Counted from the stretch's first letter, positions 24,301 to 38,180 are shown. The stretch: DNA of 64,000 nucleotides from Symsagittifera roscoffensis (GCF_963678635.1 NC_087069.1:19752660-19816659), one strand, 5' to 3'. Program-made: numbers and translations. Notes: generated from the sequence alone by a model not told the origin.

Positions 24301-24814
24301 TTCGGCTTCTATGTGTTTGACACTTCGTGACCAAAAAAAGGCCAGTTCAGCGTTTCTCAGAAAGATTCCTGTTCGATACGAAATTTTGAAAATTGAAAAA
24401 TTCAGAATATTCAGAATCGTCACATGAGAGCGCTTAAAGCCTTTTTTACATGCACCGAAAATTTTAGCTGCGCAATTCCAGGAAATTGCCAAAAAATAAG
24501 ATTAGGATCAATTGTTCCGCTACTTTTTTTGTATCAAAAATTTGATTCCTCAAAAATTAATTGTATTTTTTAGCTCTTTGTTTTAAGACCGTGTGTTATG
24601 GGTATAATTATCGCATCATGGCAAAACAGCCGATGCAAGTTGAAATCTTATATTTAAACCAGGCAGGATTGAGTAATAACAGTGGCTAGCACAAGAAGTT
24701 TTGACTGGGAAAGTTATTTAAACTTTTTGTAAATTTTTTGGAACGTTTCGAGCTAAAATTTGCTTTCATTAACACCAGAAGCACTCCGACAAAGTTTTGT
24801 AGTTTTGCTCAGCC
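21382..24814. other. Spacer with two GC-richer islands, no confident gene
   Basis: About 22960-23255 and 24120-24320 are richer in GC than the flanks. The first has an open plus frame (23033-23254, 73 codons with RAKHGAITGAQFGML), but its peptide resembles no family and no splice borders support it. The second holds no sustained frame. The remainder is AT-rich. Confidence 0.35.
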
Positions 24815-25360
24815 GAATTTGATTCTTGAAAATGAGCACCCCTGAATGTTCCGACTGCCCTTCAAGGTCTATTGAGCCGTAATAACTTGAAACAAATTAA
24901 ATGTAATTAAATAAAAAGAAATTTAAAAAAAAATGAGATTTTTGTGAAAAGCATCCCCACACACGCCATATAAAGTACAAAGTGATAGATTTCTCTCCTA
25001 TTAACAAAATTAATATGGCATATAGTCTTCCTTGAACAATTTAGAACGATTTCTAAGACGGATTAATTCTCCGCTTACGCGTTCATAACGCTAAATCTAT
25101 CGCGCGTTAATTGTCCCAAATTTGCCGAAACGGCAATCTTTAAACCCCAATAACTTTGCGAAAAACGATCACAGGTGAAATATTTTTTTCAAATTTGAGC
25201 TCAGGGCTTCAATACCTTTCGAATGCTATTAGAAAGGTTCCGTCAAAACTGGCTAGTTAAAAAGTCGACATTTGTCTGAAGAAAAGCCCAAAGCAGGGTC
25301 TTTTAGTGCTGTGGGAGAAAGCTGCCCCCCCCCTCCCCCGTAAAATCGTCAAAATCCTAG
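24815..25360. repeat. Solo copy of LTR-like segment plus one fold-back arm
   Basis: About 24840-24900 matches the end of the LTR-like blocks (tgttccgactgcccttcaag compared with 7517-7540). About 25030-25290 matches the left fold-back arm at 7640-7880, with shared anchors gttaattgtcccaaatt, acaggtgaaatat and ctagttaaaaagtcg. The inverted second arm is not seen here. The same two segments are adjacent at 7.5-7.9 kb, so they belong to one repeat family. Confidence 0.6.
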
Positions 25361-28300
25361 ATCCACCCCTGACCTCAACCAAATGAAAATCATTCAAACT
25401 AAAATATAAATAAAACTTGCGTGAAGCTAAAATTTTTGTCCTGATGAAAGTATAGAGCGCTTTCATCACTTGTAAAGTTATTAAAAAGAGATCACATTTC
25501 AAAGGTTACATAATACAATTACGTCGTATATTACTTAGATGGAGCCCTATTATCCTGGTGAATTAATATTTGAGTATTTTTTTGTGTTGTAATGTGAGAG
25601 CAACTTGTTTAAACAAGGTGCAAACATTTTTGGCGCCTCGAAATAAAACTGCAAAAAAATAGTACTAATTTATATTTATAAACGCTATTGTATAAGATAG
25701 GAACAAAGCGGTTGTAGTATTTTTAAATAAGACATCTTGAATACCAGAAAATTGTCTTTTTGTTTAGAATATCAATTATGGATTAAATCGGGTGCCGTTT
25801 TTTCAGCAAAAGTTGAGCGATTTTCCCGAGTAAAGAACTTGAACTTGAAATTTGTAAGTTTTGTGAGACGTTTTGTTTTGAAAGTACTCAAAAGTGTTCA
25901 CGTGTTTTGGAACCGCAATTTTTTATATAATGGAGAATAAAACCGACTTGAATATTTCATCACTTAGATTAAAAGGGTAACAAAGGGTTCTTTAGCTCTT
26001 CTTTAGTTCACCTTTTTAGCGCTACACTTGAAAAAGCAATGTGTATAAAGAGTCTATTCAAAAATTTCATATTTAATTAATTGCTTAAAATTAACCGAGC
26101 CTCAGATCTATGCTAAATGGAGCTAGGAAAAGCAAAAAAGTTCCGAAAAACAACAAAAAATAAACATCTGAACTGGAAAAATACAAATTGTCTGGAGTTT
26201 ATAAAAAATACTGGAATCGGAAAAAAATGTACCATAAAGGTTCAAACTTCAACGATAGTTGAAATAATTGATTTTTTTTCTGTTTTTTGAGCGATGGAAG
26301 GTATTTTCGTAAATCTTTCTTTGATGCGGTCGAATTTAATCGATCAATTAAATCAAGAGCATTTATGACTTTTCCATCAACTTGAAATCACTCACTTAGT
26401 AATAAAAATTGTAAAACATCTAAATAATGCAGTTCTTTTGGTTAGATATCGCTAATTTATAAAAAATATTACATTGGCAATTTTTTCCCTGATTTGCGAA
26501 ATAATCTTTCGAAACCGCGTGCTATAAATATTAAAACAAGCATTGTTAAAAAAGGTATAAATGGGAGAATTAAGGTGTAAAATCGATTAAGATAATTAAT
26601 ATAATTGGCGAACAGCAATCAATTCAAGAGTTCTTGGGGGTACTTGAAAAAAGCACGCGCTCTGATTCCCCGAAGGAAATATGGGAGGCAATTATGATAA
26701 AAACACCTTGGAATTATGGAATTATAACACCTTACTTGCAACCATTCAACTTATTTTGAAAACCGCCAGAAAAATAGTTTTGTGGAAAAAATAATATAAG
26801 GAAAAAATAACCTTAAGGGTAGAAAAAAACTACTCGTATCAGAAAGAAACATAGATTGTTCTACCCACAGAGGCATCAAGTTTTTCTCGAGCGAAGAGCA
26901 GTTTTCGTTGGTTCTTTTTTCTTTTGAAATCAATATTTTGGACTCTAAATTATTAGGAAGACCCTAAATATTGGGGTTTTTCAAAAATTTTGACAAATTG
27001 CCCTTTATTATAGCATGTTCTGGCGCCTTATCAAATTTCTAAGGTTGATCGACCAAAAGTGGATATTGTAAAATCAAAATCAAACGAGACCTATGGGTGG
27101 CTGGGTGGCGGCCATGAGCTTGGTTTTTGAGATGAAGCATAAAGCAGGTGTCTCCTACGTAAAGTGTAAAGATGTTGAGCGTATATATAAGAAAACCAAA
27201 ATTGAAAACTGCCATTTTTGTAAACTCCAAATAGTTTCACTTTTGATCTCAGAGCGGCAATACAATAAAAAGATAAGAAAAAAGCGTCTCAAAACTTTCA
27301 ATTCGATTGCTCATTTTGGTCTGGAGAAATATTACACCGATCATGAATTTTCCGCAGTTTTTTCAGGAGGTCAGACGAAAAAAGCTTAGCTTTATGACAT
27401 TCTATTAATGAGTAATTACAGTTCAATATTGAATAATTAGAGGAGTTGATTCCAGGAAATTCTTCCCGGATCGAGATATACTTTGCAACGTCAATTTCAT
27501 CCAAAGTTTTGTGATGTTTTGACTGGTTTGGGTTTTTTTAATTTTAAAAATCGGAGCCAGCGAGTTGTGGTTACAATCTATTAATCAATACACTGCCGAT
27601 TCAATTTATCCAGACGAAACGAATAAAACAAAAAAAAATCTAGCAAAATGAGTTATACCAAAAAATGATGAACCCAAAACATTCTAAGCAGTAATTTTTT
27701 GGTTTTTGGTTTTTTCAGTCTTCGAAAACTACGCCAGAGCTACCAGGCGTAAAGCAGAAGGGTCCTCTCTTGCTAACGTCAAACAAAAATTAAAATGAGT
27801 ATTATTTCTAAAACTTTGAAGAAAACATTTTCAACGTTTTATTTAATAATTATGTTTTCTTTTCTTGCTATCAAACAAAACTAAGAATAAGCCATTTTAA
27901 AAAACTTTTGGGCTACATATGAGGCTTTTTTGGTATAAGATCAGCAATTGTGGCTCTGGTGTGGTTTTTTTTTTACTAAAAAGACCAAAAAATTAAATTT
28001 TTAGCACAATTTTTAAGTAAGTTTTGTCTTTTTAACAATTTTTAGCCAATTCAATATAAGAAAAACAGTTTTTAAATTTCATATTTTTTTACAATTGGTC
28101 CTGAGAACGTGATCAGCACTGATAGTGTGAAGCATTCAGAGGAATTGAAAAATTCCTGATAAAGCAGCAAAGTTTCGCGATGTATTTCAAGGAACATAGA
28201 ATAGAAACTTGTGGTGAAACATACAAAGGGTTTAGGGATGGATCGTGGATTTTCAGCAGGGAGATTTTTAAAAAACACTTGCATTTTTTTTCGCTTTTTG

Positions 28301-29382
28301 GCAAATTTTACGAGAATTTTATGGCCAAACTTTTGCTCAATTTAAACCCGTGTTTCAATTTTTTTTTTTGATTATTCGTGATTTTTTTGTCGCGTAGTAA
28401 CGTTTTCTCCGACTTTAAAAGCCATTGCATAAAGTGAGTACCTCGACCGGCTTGGTTGTTGTGAGATTTAGAGCTAGGTTTTCTTTTTTCAGAGATCGTA
28501 GCACGTCTTCGGCAACATATCGCAGCTCACAGCTATCGCAAAATGAAAAATTCTTGTTGCTAAACAATTTTTAACGATGCGTCTTTATGTTCGTCCTGTG
28601 TCACTCCTCTTTGTTTGGTCAAGGTTGACTTAGAATAGAATAGAGGAAAAAACTACATCGTTTGCGATAACATTATGAAGTGACGTCATAGGCCTTGTTT
28701 TAAGCCATATAATTTGGTTTATGCAAGCTATTACCTCTTTGATTTGTTTTCAAAATTAATCAAATCACTGATTTTCATTCAAACATCAAAAAATCTTACT
28801 CAAGTTGTTCTAAAGATAATTTTTTTTTATTTATTTATTTAAATTTTTTTGAGTTATATTTTAAAATTAAAATTTTGGATTAATTTTTTACTTTTGAACA
28901 AATCAGTTGAAAACAGCATAATTTTCTTAATCATTCGAATAATGAAATTGGAACAGTTAAAACTTCCATTGCATGTACAGTTTGCTTTGAAGAAGAAAAG
29001 TTAAAGCAATTCTACAAGAGCTGGCAATTTTGAAAACTATTAGATTAGTTCTTGTCAGAAAACTGAGAGCTGTAAGGCATCACGTTGTCGATTCAATTTC
29101 AATCATTTGTACATGCTAATAGGAAAGTTTTTTAAAATTAATATTCTGCCAGATGAATTGTTATCCAGAAATTTAATTGTTACGCTTCTTTTGCTAAATA
29201 ATTCGGCTACAAAATAACAAAAAAACTCAGCTTGAAGTACACTAAATTAAATCCAGCTATTTCACTTGGATCTTACACTTATTGTAATATATCGCCAAAC
29301 ACTTACTTCCACTTATTCTATCCAAAAAGAATAAAGAAAAAAAGAAACAAAAAGTTAGAACAGCAGCCTGCTTTGTCAATTT
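25361..29382. other. AT-rich spacer, no confident gene
   Basis: There are many short open frames of low complexity. A short segment at 28491-28562 follows a good acceptor (ttttttcag) and reads IVARLRQHIAAHSYRKMKN before a stop, but no upstream exon joins it in phase. A TTTA microsatellite lies near 28828-28845. Confidence 0.35.
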
Positions 29383-29859
29383 TATGGTTTCGAGATAAGA
29401 TTTGGGTTTTCAAAACAAATTTTGATCAATTATCTTAAGTTAGTTCTTACAATAAAAAGAATTTCATCTCCCAAAACACTATCAATTGTTCAAATTTGGC
29501 GTATTTTGAGTCTCATAGGGTAATAATTAGGGCAAAATGGTTGCCTCCTAATTTTTAAAGAATTTTGAGCAGGAGTAGAATCAAGAGAACTTAGTAATTC
29601 GGGCGTTTATTATCTCAAATTGACCAAACTGACAATTTGCATTCCCCATTTTGCATGCCGATTTGAAAAACAATCAAAGGTAAGTATATTTCAAAATAAG
29701 AACAAAACTTTAATAAATTTTGGACATTTTTTTTTAACAAAACCTGACAAAAACGGCCTCCTAAGAAAAATATTTGCCTCGGGAAAAAAAAGAATCCGAG
29801 CATAATGATACGTCACGGAACAAAAAGATTGCTCGCATCAGGGCAAATTTTTCGTGTGC
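29383..29859. repeat. Leader block of the 5-kb unit, copy 1
   Basis: It begins tggtttcgagataagatttg and is repeated from about 34428 with the same start. It precedes the a-type LTR-like block. Short open frames inside it are noncoding in appearance. Confidence 0.7.
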
Positions 29860-30720
29860 CCATTAAGCTCTAACTAATTAACTATCTTTAATGCAAATGA
29901 GAAATAGATAAAGTTTCGAAACAAATGACCATTATTAGATTTTTCTTGATTTTATCAAATACTTCCCTCATTCGCTAAGCAAAGTAAATATTGCTGAGGA
30001 AAAAGTAAAAAATAAACCAGCATATAGCAGCGTAAGAAGTAATTGCAGAAAATCAAATCGGGTAACAAAAAACCACATGCCCGAAACATATTGCAAGATG
30101 ATTGTCATCAATTAGCCAAATTTCAAACCGCCAAACTTCACGCCATAACTTCACCAAGTAATGAGAGGTGAATTTTTTCTAAAATCAAACTCAAGTCGTC
30201 CGCTCGTTACCGATATTTTAAAATTTTTTCAAAAAGTAGAATAGAAGTCTGAAATTAGACAAAAAAGCCAAACCGGGCAAAAATTTTTACGATTCAAAAA
30301 TTTGCTAAAGAGTAATAAGAAATTGGCTCTTTTGATCATTTTGCACGCCTTTTAGCATCAAGCAGAAACCAACCTCTTCTATAAACCTTAAACTAAACCT
30401 TTTGGGTCAAAATTTCCTTAAAAAGTTATCGCTTTTAACATAGCCCTCTTTAAAAACAGCCCAACTTGGATTAAGTTTTGATTTTAAAATTGTTTAATTA
30501 CAAAATGTTTGTTTTTAGATTGAACTTGATATGATAAAATTAGGGAGGCATGAATGCCAAACAAACCTCTAAAAACGACCACAACACCTGAAAAATTAAA
30601 GAAAAGAAATCAGAAATAATGTCAGATGTTCAACAAACAATTAAAAGTAAAAAAAAAACCTAAGAAAATTGTTAATTAAACTGATTAGCTTCGATCTTTT
30701 CTACAGGTAACTCAACTCAG
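29860..30720. repeat. LTR-like block, a-type, copy 1
   Basis: It matches 34905-35690 closely and the b-type blocks at 33735, 37365 and 41245 more distantly. Shared anchors include cattaagctctaa, catatagcagcgtaag, agatgattgtcatcaattag and atgtcagatgttcaacaaac. It precedes coding copy 1, so it may derive from a 5' LTR. Confidence 0.6.
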
Positions 30721-31031
30721 CTGAACTTAATTGAGAAATGCAAGTTGTGATATAGGGCTTGAAACTGCAAGAATAATTTTGGTTTGAGGTTTGTGATTCC
30801 AATTTTTTCTTATAACAATCAAATTTTCTCAGAAGTCCTCCTGGTTCTTTTTCTTCTGATACCAGAACTTATTGTTTTTTTGCTTTTTAAATAAAAGAAT
30901 GAACGAACAGATTTTAAAACTACCCGAATAGGCAAAAACACAAATTTTGGTTGATTTGAATATATGAACAAAAAAGAACCAGAGAAGTTCAAAACTAAAA
31001 ATAAATCAAATTGGCGTAGCCAGGATTAAAG

Positions 31032-33300
31032 TTGATTGGTAAGTATAAACTTCCGATCAAAATCAAAATGAAAAATGAGAGATTTGAGGCGAAGTTTTTA
31101 GACAATCACTATTTTTCATTGACTAAGTGTTTGCAATCCAGAGTTTTCAGTGCGCGGGTCTCTGATTTTTTTTTCAATAATGATTTCAAATTTGTTACTG
31201 ATGCTCAGCTAAATCTAGACAAAATCGCTCTTTATTCTTATCCCTAACAATTTGGTGTAAATCTTTTGATTAGAGCAACACTAGCTGAAACGGGTAATAT
31301 GTCATCTTCGAAAAAGTTCTGACTATGAATGAAGTTTTTCCTAAAAACTACAGTTTATTGTGAGTAAGGTAATTTGAAAGTATGTCCAATTCTCGATAGG
31401 TCCGTCAAAATCCCATAAAAAAGCTCAATTAATTAGAGTTGACACTTTTTTTGAGAGAGTTAATTTTCACCAATCTAGAGAAAAAAAAGTTTTTTTTTGT
31501 TCACCAATCGCTGATGTCACTAGAGGGCATTTGTATATCCAGCCAAACTAAAAAACCAAAGAGCCACAGCTTCTTTTTATTCTCAGAGTCGAGAAACACA
31601 TTGTTATGTACCAACAATTTTTCACAGATGCTTCTCATTTCACCATGGCAGCTTGCATAATTATCCGAATTTCGAACAAAAAGCATAAAAAGGGTTCATT
31701 CATGATTAGAAGAACTAAAGGAAAAAGCAAATTATCGTTTGTTCGAACAAAAATAAGGAAATACTGTCAAAAACAAACGTTCAACAGTGGCACCAACTAC
31801 CAGGTTACAGGAACCCAGCTTCAGGATGTTTTCCGCTACAAGATGTGAAACAAATTTGATTACAACCACCAGAAATTTGACTATCACCGGGAAAAATTTT
31901 GATCTGAATCACAGCGCAGCGAGACTCAAGTACGCAACAGGTTAACACAGAGTCTTTTTATTTCGACTGTGCAGCATAAGCAAAGACTATACTTTACGAG
32001 CAATCGCAAGAAACTAGCTTCCTCGCAAACTCAAAACACTAGCCTCCGGCAAACCATTGAACACCTTGCCACAGATAAGGCTTAAGACACCAAAGACGCT
32101 TTACTACCCTTATGACTAATAATGGATTTATTCGAAAACTTCACCAATTCCATGTGCAACTATGTATCCTATTATATTGCACGAAAATGAACCATCAATT
32201 GGACTGATAATTGAACAGGCTCATGATAAGTGCGTGCACCTCAGCACTATTTTTATACAGAACTACTTGCAGCAAAAGTAGTGATTTTGAGACTTACAAA
32301 AGCTTTGAGGCAAACTCATCATCATTGTTTCTTCTGCCGCCTTTTTCGAAGTAAAGGATAATTTCTGTTTTATGGCTAATCTATCTTCTCAGGGTTGCCA
32401 CGGCCCGGAAAATTATGCAATTCATTTCAAGAGAAATGGATTGGATAACACAAGTCCATCTACATCGCACGAAAACAAACTAAATACAAAAGTTACATTT
32501 AACTTTTCACCCGTCTTGCACTTTTCATTCACTAACACGCGTGCATTTCACTTGGAAGCCACAAAAAATCTCTGAACGGAAAACTGCTCAACAGCATTTC
32601 GAAGAATTATGACTTGAGACGGAGCAGGGAAACTAATTCATCAGTTAATGCAACATGTCCTGTAGCTGCTACTTATGCAACAGCCACTCAATTTCGACCA
32701 AGACCTTACTTTATTGATTTATGAAATAGCTACTCAATTTCGACCAAGACCTCATTTTAGTAGGATATGTGCCAGACTCGCCTCCGAAAAAGAACAAGCT
32801 CTTCTTATGAATTTGGGATCTGACAGTGTCTCAGGAGTTTTCTTTTCATCTCTAGTAGTCGAATGTGAAACTCTAAATAAATATACACCACTGATGATCA
32901 TTTACTACTTTCGCTCGGATGGCCATTCATGTACTCTCCTTCAAAGTGTTTCTACTCACAACCAAGCTCAAAAAAATTGACTACCAAACCCTAGAAACTA
33001 ACAAAAGGTCGACTGGACATCTTTTGGAAATGACTACTCAAAGAATACGCTCTATTTTTGATCGAACGGAACGAGTGGATTCAAATAAGAAAGTATATAG
33101 GAAGCTAACTTTGTGTGTACTCTAAGCATTTGGAACAAGTGTAAGGTTTTTGAAGTGTCTACCGGTCCGGATGGCATCGCGCGCTCATGGGTAATCAAAA
33201 CTGTATTAGAAAAACTCACTTTGCCCGCTGTGAAACTTGACATAGTTGAAAGCAAAACTTTTTTTAGACCTTTTAATCAGTCGTAGAACCAAGCCCCAAC
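31032..33300 (+). pseudogene. BEL/Pao RT-end/RNase H/integrase remnant, copy 1
   Basis: 31032-31247 is a 71-codon frame in the position of the RT-RNase H connection. At about 31620 FTDASHF matches the RNase H start (family form: FxDAS). An integrase zinc-binding region follows, then the core at 32372-32575 ending in TNTRAFHLEA (family form: TRAxHLE). The distal part runs at 32675-32980, and a C-terminal segment near 33150-33200 contains STGPDGIA, like the DUF5641-type end of BEL integrases. Frames shift and stops occur throughout. It is nearly identical to copy 4 over about 31297-32020. Confidence 0.7.
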
Positions 33301-33734
33301 CACTTTGATCTCCGTAACTTACTGCACTCCCCAAGGGTAATCATGATGAGAAAAAAATTCATAGAAATAACTTCAAAAAACAAATTCCAATTCATGATAA
33401 GTAGATAGAAAAAATCGATCAAATTTTTGAAAGATTTAATAGTTGACTTTTGACACGGTAACAAAGACACTTTATGGCACATGTACCTACAGTCTTAATT
33501 ACCAGCCAATGAAATTCTTGAATTGCAACTAAACCTTTTATTTAATTTTGAGCCACAATATTTAAGAATCGCTAGCTGGGAGCTGAAATTCACAACACAG
33601 TTAATTACTGAAAAGAATACTAAATGCTTAACAGAGTAGAAAACTGCAATTTAAACTTTTAATCCATTTTTCACTTCTCATGTCGAAAAAAATTCAATAT
33701 GCACATTTGCAAAAAAAATATTTTAATCTCCCCT

Positions 33735-34412
33735 CAGATCTCGCCCATTAAGCTCTAATCAACCAACTATCTTTTAAAGAAAAAGAAAAAAAGATAAAAT
33801 TTCAAAAAAAATGACTATTGTTCGATTTTTCTTCTTTACTTCAAATATTTCACTCACTTGAAAAGTAAATATTGCTTCTATCAGCATATAGAGCGTAAGA
33901 GCAATTGCAGAAAATAAAAATGGATAACAAAAAAACACTCGCCGAAACATCAAATCGGAAGATGATTGTCATCAATTAGCCAACCCCAAAACTCAAACCG
34001 CCAAACTTCACACCATAACTTCACGAAGTACTGACAGGTGAAATACTTTTTTTAAACTCAGGTCGTCCGGTCGTTGCCAATGGTATAAGTTTCTTTTCAA
34101 AAAAAGAATAGAAGGATCTTTGGATCATATTGTACGCATTTCAGCATCAAGCAGAAAAACTTTGTCTATCTCTTCCAGAAACCGTAAACTAAAATTTTTG
34201 GGTCAAAATTTACTAAAAAAGTATCGCTTTCATTTTGAAAAAATTACGTTTTTCTTTAAAAATAACCCAACTTGGATATGGAAATGGTTAAATAGTGTTG
34301 GCATAAATGCTAAGCGAACCCCTAAAAATGACCGCAACTCCTGAAAAATTAAACAAAAGAAATTAAAAATCATGTCAGATGTTCAACAAACATTTATTAG
34401 TCAATAATGTTA
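33735..34412. repeat. LTR-like block, b-type, after copy 1
   Basis: It is shared with 37365-38130 and 41245-42010. It breaks off at about 34412, where the sequence jumps to the leader block; the other b-type copies continue through gttgattaaatttattagc. This marks the tandem junction. Confidence 0.65.
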
Positions 34413-34904
34413 AGGAAAATGTTGAGATATGGTTTCGAGATAAGATTTGGGTTTTCAAAACAAATTTTGATCAGTTACCTTAAGTTAGTTCTTACAAAAA
34501 AAAGAATTTCATCTCCCAAAACACTATCAATTGTTCAAACTTGGTGTATTATGAGTCTCATAGCGTAATAATTAGGGCAAAATTGTTGCCTCCTATTTTT
34601 TAAAGACTTTTGAGCTGGAATAGAATCAAGAGAATTTAGTAATTCCCGCGTTTATTATCTCAAATTGACCAAACTGACAATTTGCATTCCCCGTTTTGCA
34701 TGCCGACAATTTGAAAAACAATCAAAAGTAAGTATATTTCAAAATAAGGACAAAACTTTCTTAACTTTTGGACATTTTTTTGAACAAAACCTGACAAAAA
34801 CGGCCTCCTAAGAAAAATATTTGCCTCGGGAAAAAAAAGAATCCGAGCATAATGATACGTCACGGAACAAAAAGATTGCTCGCATCAGGGCAAATTTTTC
34901 GTGT
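34413..34904. repeat. Leader block of the 5-kb unit, copy 2
   Basis: Direct repeat of 29383-29859. The offset of about 5.04 kb sets the period of the larger duplication. Confidence 0.7.
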
Positions 34905-35690
34905 GCCCATTAAGCTCTAACTAATTAACTATCTTTAAAGAAAATGAGAAACAGATAAAGTTTCGAAACAAATGACCATTGTTAGATTTTTCTTGATTTT
35001 ATCAAATATTTCCCTCATTCGCTAAGCAAAGTAAAAATTGCTAAGGAAAAAGTAAAAAATAAACCAGCATATAGCAGCGTAAGAAGTAATTGCAGAAAAT
35101 CAAATCGGATAACAAAAAACCACATGCCCGAAACATAAATTAGCCAAATTTCAAAATGCCAAACTTCACGCCATAATTTCACCAAGTAATGAGAGGTGAA
35201 ATTTTTTTTCTAAAACCAAACTCAAGTCGTCCGCACCTTACCGATATTTTAAAATTTTTTCAAAAACTAGAATAGAAGTCTGAAATTAGACAATAAAGCC
35301 AAACCGAGCAAAAAATTTTACGATTCAAAAATTTGCTAAAGAGTAACCAAGCTCTTCTATAAACCTTAAACTAAACCTTTTGGGTCAAAATTTACTTAAA
35401 AAGTTATCGCTTTTAACATAGCCCTCTTTAAAAATAGCCCAATTTGGATTAAGTTTTGATTTTAAAATTGTTTAATTACAAAATTTTTGTTTTTAGATTG
35501 AACTTGATATGATAAAATTGGGGAGGCATGAATGCCAAATAAACCTCTAAAAACGACCAAAACACCTGAAAAATAAAAGAAACGAAATCAGAAATAATGT
35601 CAGATGTTCAACAAACAATTAAAAATCAAAAAAAGTAAGGAAATTGTTAATTAAACTGACTAGCTTCGATCTTTTCTACAGTTAACTCAA
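34905..35690. repeat. LTR-like block, a-type, copy 2
   Basis: Close match to 29860-30720 with small internal deletions, for example around 35340 where a short stretch present near 30310-30375 is missing. Confidence 0.6.
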
Positions 35691-36006
35691 CTCAACTGAG
35701 CTTAAAAAGAATTGCATGTTGTGATATAGGGCTTGAAACTGCAAGAATAATTTTGGTTTGAGGTTTGTGATTCCAATTTGGTCTTAAAACAAACAAAATT
35801 TCTCAGAAATCCTCCTGGTTCTTTTTCTTCTGATACCGGAACTTACTGTTTTTTTTGTTTTTTAAATAGAAGAATGAACGAACAGATTTTAAAACTACCC
35901 CAACAGGCAAAAAAACAAATTTTACTTGATTTGAATATATGTACAAAAAAGAACCAGAGAAGTTCAAAACTAAAAATAAATCAAATTGGCGTAGCCAGGA
36001 TTAGAG

Positions 36007-36960
36007 TTGATTGGTAAGTATAAACTTCCGATCAAAATCAAAATGAAAAATGAGAGATTTGAGGCGAAGTTTTTAGACAATCACTATTTTTCATTGACTA
36101 AGTGTTTGCAATCCAGAGTTTTCAGTGCGCGGGTCTCTGATTTTTTTTTCAATAATGATTTCAAATTTGTTACTGATGCTCAGCTAAATCTAGACAAAAT
36201 CGCTCTTTATTCTTATCCCTAACAATTTGTTGTAAATTTTTTGATTAGAGCAACACTAGCTGAAACGGGTAATATATTATTTTCGAAAAAGTTCTGACTT
36301 TGAATGAATTTTTTCCTAAAAAAACAGTTTATTGTGATTAAGGTAATTTGAAAGTATGTCAAATTCTCGATAGGTCCGTCAAAATCCAATAAAAATGCTC
36401 AATTAATTAGAGTTGACACTTTTTTGTGAGAAGGTTAATTTTTATCTAGATAAAAAAAAGTTTTTTTTTTGTTCACCAATCGCTGATGTCACTAGAGGGC
36501 ATTTGTATGTCCAGCCAAACTAAAAAATCAAAGAGCCACAGCTTCTTTTTATTCTCAGACTCGAGAAACACATTGTTATGTACCAACAATTTTTGACAAA
36601 TGCTTCTCATTTCACCATGGCAGCTTGCATAATCCTAGAAACTAACAAAAGGTCGACTGGACATCTTTTGGAAATGACTACACAAAGAGTACGCTCTAAT
36701 TTTGATCGAACGGACCAAGTGGATTCAAATAAGAAAGTATATAGGAAGCCAACTTCGTGTGTACTCTAAGCATTTGAACAAGTGTAATATTTTTGAAGTG
36801 TCTACCGGTCCGGATGGCATCGCGCGCTCATGGGTAATCAAAACTGTATTAGAAAAATTCACTTTGCCCGCTGTGAAACTTGACATAGTTGAAAGCAAAA
36901 CTTTTTTAGACCTCTTAATCAGTCGTAGAAACAAGCCCCAACCACTTTGATCTCCGTAAA
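36007..36960 (+). pseudogene. BEL/Pao remnant, copy 2, with a large internal deletion
   Basis: The 71-codon frame at 36007-36222 has the same translation as copy 1. The RNase H start (FLTNASHF, with the Asp of FTDAS changed to Asn) is followed, right after cagcttgcataat at about 36623-36635, by cctagaaactaacaaaagg. In copy 1 these points lie about 1.3 kb apart, so most of RNase H and the integrase core are deleted. The integrase C-terminal segment with STGPDGIA is at about 36800-36830. Confidence 0.7.
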
Positions 36961-37364
36961 TTACTGCACTCCTCAAGGGTAATCATGATGGGAAAAACTT
37001 CATAGAAATAATTTTAAAAAATAAATTCCATTTCATGATATGTAAATTAGAAGAAATCGATCAAATTTTTGAAAGATTTAATAGTTGACTTTTGACACGG
37101 TAACAAGGACACTTTATGGCACATGTCTTAATTACCTGCCAATGAAATTCTTGAATTGCAACTAAACCTTTTTTCAATTTTGAGCCACAATATTTAAGAA
37201 TCGCTAGCTGGGAGCTGAAGCTCACAACACAATTAATTAAAGAAAAGAATACTAGATGCTTAACAGAGTAGAAAACTGCAATTTAAACTCTTAATCCATT
37301 TTTCACTTCTCATGTCGAAAAAAGATTCAATATGCACAATTGCAAAAAAAAATTTCGATCTCCC

Positions 37365-38180
37365 CTCAAATCTCGCCCATGAAGCTCTAATCAACCACAT
37401 ATCTTTTAAAGAAAAAGAAAAAAAGATAAAATTTCAAAACAAATGACTATTGTTCGATTTTTCTTCATTACTTCAAATTTTTCCCTCACTTGAAAGGTAA
37501 GTATTGCTTCTATCAGCATATAGCAGCGTAAGAGCAATTGCAGAAAATGAAAATGGATAACAAAAAAAACACTTGTAGAAACATCAAATCGGAAGATGAT
37601 TGTCATCAATTAGCCAACCCCAAATCTCAAACCGCCAAACTTCACACCATAACTTCACGAAGTAATGACAGGTGAAATACTATTTCTACTATCAAACTCA
37701 GGTCGTCCGGTCGTTGCCAATGGTATAAATTTCTTTTCAAAAATAGAGTAGAAGTGAGGAAGTTTAACAGAAAAAACCAAACCGAGCAAAAATTTTCAGA
37801 ATCAAATATTTGCCACAGAGTAATAAGAAATTGGATCTTTGGATCATATTGTATGCATTTCAGCATCAAGCAGAAAAATTTTGTCTATCTCTTCCAGAAA
37901 CCGTAAACTAAAATTTTTGATTCAAAATTTACTAACAAAATATCGCTTTCAACTTGAAAAAATTACGTTTTTCTTTAAGACTAACCCAACTTGGATATGG
38001 ATATGGTTAAATAGTGTTGGCATAAGTTGTAAGCGAACCTCTAAAAATGACCGCAACTCCTGAAAAATCAAAGAAAAGAAAATACAAATCATGTCAGATG
38101 TTCAACAAACATTTATTAGTCAATAAAATTAAGCAAAATGTTGATTAAATTTATTAGCTTCGATTTTTTCTACAGGTAAC
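37365..38180. repeat. LTR-like block, b-type, after copy 2
   Basis: It matches 33735-34412 and 41245-42010. It runs through without the leader block and continues into the next coding copy. Confidence 0.6.

Noticed and set aside
28491-28562. Acceptor-bounded segment ending in a Cys-Cys stop, like a prenylated GTPase tail
   Set aside because: The preceding donor does not join in an open phase and no GTPase motifs are nearby.
31439-31660. Short ORFs repeated in several copies, first considered as a new gene family
   Set aside because: Their order and motifs (FTDAS, TRAFHLEA, IEHAHDKC, GPDGIA) identify them as pieces of BEL/Pao RNase H and integrase.
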